Shown one piece after another: positions 6,320 through 6,848 of a stretch of 6,848 nt of DNA. A program made the translations under genes and the position numbers. The stretch's first letter is position 1. Every line of letters begins with the position of its first letter. Origin of the DNA: Nitrosomonadales bacterium (GTDB taxonomy: Bacteria > Pseudomonadota > Gammaproteobacteria > Burkholderiales > Gallionellaceae); the NCBI GenBank assembly GCA_016218465.1, contig JACREA010000173.1:1-6848 (forward strand), written 5' to 3'. The notes beneath the pieces are model-generated. The model was not told the origin of the DNA. It did no database searches and saw only the letters and a program-made list of their open reading frames with translations.

Positions 6320-6483
6320 GCATCGCAATACTTTTGATTGACGTCATGCCAATACCTCGGATAATGGTTTTCCGAGGTTTTCGCCAGACATTATGAACTA
6401 CCAAACCATCACACTTGATTCGCAGGCCGTAAATTTTCAGGCGCTGCCGCCGCTGTCTCTGTACATCCACATTCCGTGGTGCG
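6320..6483 (+). repeat. Direct repeat, copy 1 (hemW upstream region and start)
   Basis: It aligns without gaps to 6685-6848, offset 365 bp, with 15 differences in 164 positions (about 91% identity). Homology starts abruptly at GCATCGCAATAC in both copies. The right copy continues beyond the window, so the full repeat length is unknown; copy 1 hemW homology continues to about 6617. Recombination between the copies would delete 365 bp and leave one hemW. Confidence 0.92.
6338..6377 (+). promoter_or_regulatory. hemW promoter (copy 1) with overlapping palindrome
   Basis: TTGACG (6338-6343), a 16-bp spacer and GATAAT (6360-6365) form a near-consensus sigma-70 promoter with a start expected near 6372, about 21 bases before ATG 6393. 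A palindrome CCTCGGA-N9-TCCGAGG (6355-6361, 6371-6377) spans the -10 and start point and could be an operator. Both -35 and -10 hexamers are identical in the second copy, supporting function. Confidence 0.6.
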
Positions 6484-6680
6484 TGCGCAAATGCCCGTAT
6501 TGCGATTTTAATTCGCATGAGGCGCGCGGTGCGTTTCCGGAAAAAGAATACGTCGCGGCGTTGATCCGCGATCTGGAGCTGGCTTTGCCGCAGATATGGG
6601 GGCGCAAGGTCTATACAAACACTTGGGGTCAGAGTGAATTGTTTCAGCACGCTACCCCTTACGCGAATAAAAGGAATTAA
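6393..6680 (+). pseudogene. hemW: Truncated hemW 5' fragment fused to repeat sequence
   Basis: The first 75 codons (6393-6617) are clearly HemW, the radical-SAM heme chaperone formerly annotated as HemN-like: LYIHIPWCVRKCPYCDFNSH contains the [4Fe-4S] ligands C30, C34 and C37, followed by EYVAALIRDLELALPQIWGRKVYT. Full-length HemW has about 380-400 residues and next shows a GGGTPS SAM-binding motif; here the frame instead enters the inverted repeat and stops after 20 foreign codons (WGQSELFQH...), at 6678-6680. The product lacks nearly all of the barrel and cannot be an active enzyme, though it could still bind a cluster. The promoter is intact, so it may be transcribed. The fragment has no internal stop or frameshift. 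Confidence 0.9.
6624..6674 (-). repeat. Right copy of the 51-bp inverted repeat
   Basis: The reverse complement of 4196-4246 with 2 mismatches. On the + strand it begins TGGGGTCAGAGTGAATTG and ends with ACGCGAATAAAAGG. It follows the hemW break at about 6617 after some 6 bases and ends 10 bases before the second hemW upstream repeat, so it lies exactly between the two hemW copies. Confidence 0.85.
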
Positions 6681-6702
6681 AGCAGCATCGCAATACATTT
6701 GA

Positions 6703-6742
6703 TTGACGCCATGCCAATACCTCGGATAATGGTTTTCCGGGG
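6703..6742 (+). promoter_or_regulatory. hemW promoter (copy 2) with overlapping palindrome
   Basis: TTGACG (6703-6708), 16-bp spacer, GATAAT (6725-6730). The palindrome CCTCGGA-N9-TCCGGGG (6720-6726, 6736-6742) differs from copy 1 by one base. It presumably drives the functional hemW independently of rdgB. Confidence 0.6.
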
Positions 6743-6757
6743 TTGTCGCCAGACCTT

Positions 6758-6848
6758 ATGAACTATCAAACCATCATGCTTGATTCGCAGGCCGTAAATT
6801 TCAAGGCCTTGCCGCCGCTGTCGCTGTATATCCACATCCCGTGGTGCG
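6758..6848 (+). CDS. hemW: HemW heme chaperone (radical SAM), 5' end only
   Basis: Thirty codons are visible before the window ends: MNYQTIMLDSQAVNFKALPP then LSLYIHIPWC, ending at the first cysteine of the CxxxCxxC iron-sulfur motif. It differs from the truncated copy by T7M and Q16K only. HemW is a cytoplasmic radical-SAM family protein that delivers heme to target proteins; it has often been mis-annotated as oxygen-independent coproporphyrinogen oxidase. I take this to be the functional gene because the other copy is cut, but its completeness cannot be seen here. No strong Shine-Dalgarno is present in either copy. Confidence 0.85.
   Translation, partial: MNYQTIMLDSQAVNFKALPPLSLYIHIPWC

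Larger units (their letters stand above)
4196..6674. mobile_element. Putative mobile cassette bounded by 51-bp inverted repeats
   Basis: The two ends are inverted copies of one 51-bp sequence differing at 2 positions. Between them lie two leftward, AT-richer genes and a truncated copy of hemW with its upstream region. Each end interrupts a coding sequence: a nine-codon gene stump on the left and hemW after codon 75 on the right. No transposase or recombinase is encoded, and no flanking target duplication is evident. It could be a non-autonomous element mobilised in trans, or simply a region framed by two independent insertions of a dispersed repeat. The repeat contains GGGGTCAG and GTAG elements reminiscent of REP sequences handled by REP-associated tyrosine transposases; that link is inference. 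Confidence 0.4.
6685..6848 (+). repeat. Direct repeat, copy 2 (hemW upstream region and start)
   Basis: The partner of 6320-6483, running to the window edge. It begins right after the inverted repeat with a sharp left boundary, indicating a junction created by insertion or recombination rather than gradual decay. Confidence 0.92.

Noticed and set aside
6355..6377. Palindrome upstream of hemW as an intrinsic terminator
   Set aside because: It overlaps the predicted -10 and start point and has no T-tract, so it is better read as a DNA site than an RNA hairpin.
6198..6698. 166-codon leftward open frame
   Set aside because: It reads antisense through the hemW fragment and the inverted repeat; no family features, so it is a shadow frame.

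Overview
The window looks like the chromosome of a betaproteobacterium, possibly a Gallionella/Sideroxydans-type member of the Nitrosomonadales. That placement is inferred from gene content and order (yicC, PP2C phosphatase, rph, rdgB, hemW) and from protein sequence style; I could not run a database search.

Left part (1-3999) is ordinary core genome. A nearly complete yicC (endoribonuclease family) runs leftward out of the window. A PP2C-type Ser/Thr phosphatase gene diverges from it. RNase PH (rph) and the RdgB/HAM1 house-cleaning nucleotidase follow on the + strand, then a small secreted SRPBCC (START-like) protein. The rph-rdgB gap holds two non-coding repeat structures: a long REP-like hairpin, and a widely separated inverted repeat whose arms are built from 10-bp units.

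Right part (about 4170-6848) is the accessory and most interesting region. rdgB and hemW probably stood close together in the ancestor. They are now separated by the SRPBCC gene and a roughly 2.5-kb segment bounded by a near-perfect 51-bp inverted repeat (4196-4246 and 6624-6674, 2 mismatches). Inside are two leftward, visibly AT-richer genes: a secreted GldG/ABC-auxiliary-like protein with an extra C-terminal domain, and a small PD-(D/E)XK-type nuclease-like protein. Also inside is a 75-codon 5' fragment of hemW with its promoter. The left repeat cuts off a gene after about nine codons. The right repeat cuts the hemW fragment just before the expected SAM-binding GGGTPS motif. Immediately to the right the hemW upstream region and start appear again (91% identical over 164 bp). 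This second copy, which runs out of the window, is presumably the functional gene.

Differences between the two hemW copies are mostly synonymous, so they probably diverged while both were functional. The truncated copy may therefore have come in from a related strain with the segment. No transposase, integrase, RNA gene or CRISPR array is visible in the window. If the segment is mobile, its mobilising enzyme is encoded elsewhere.
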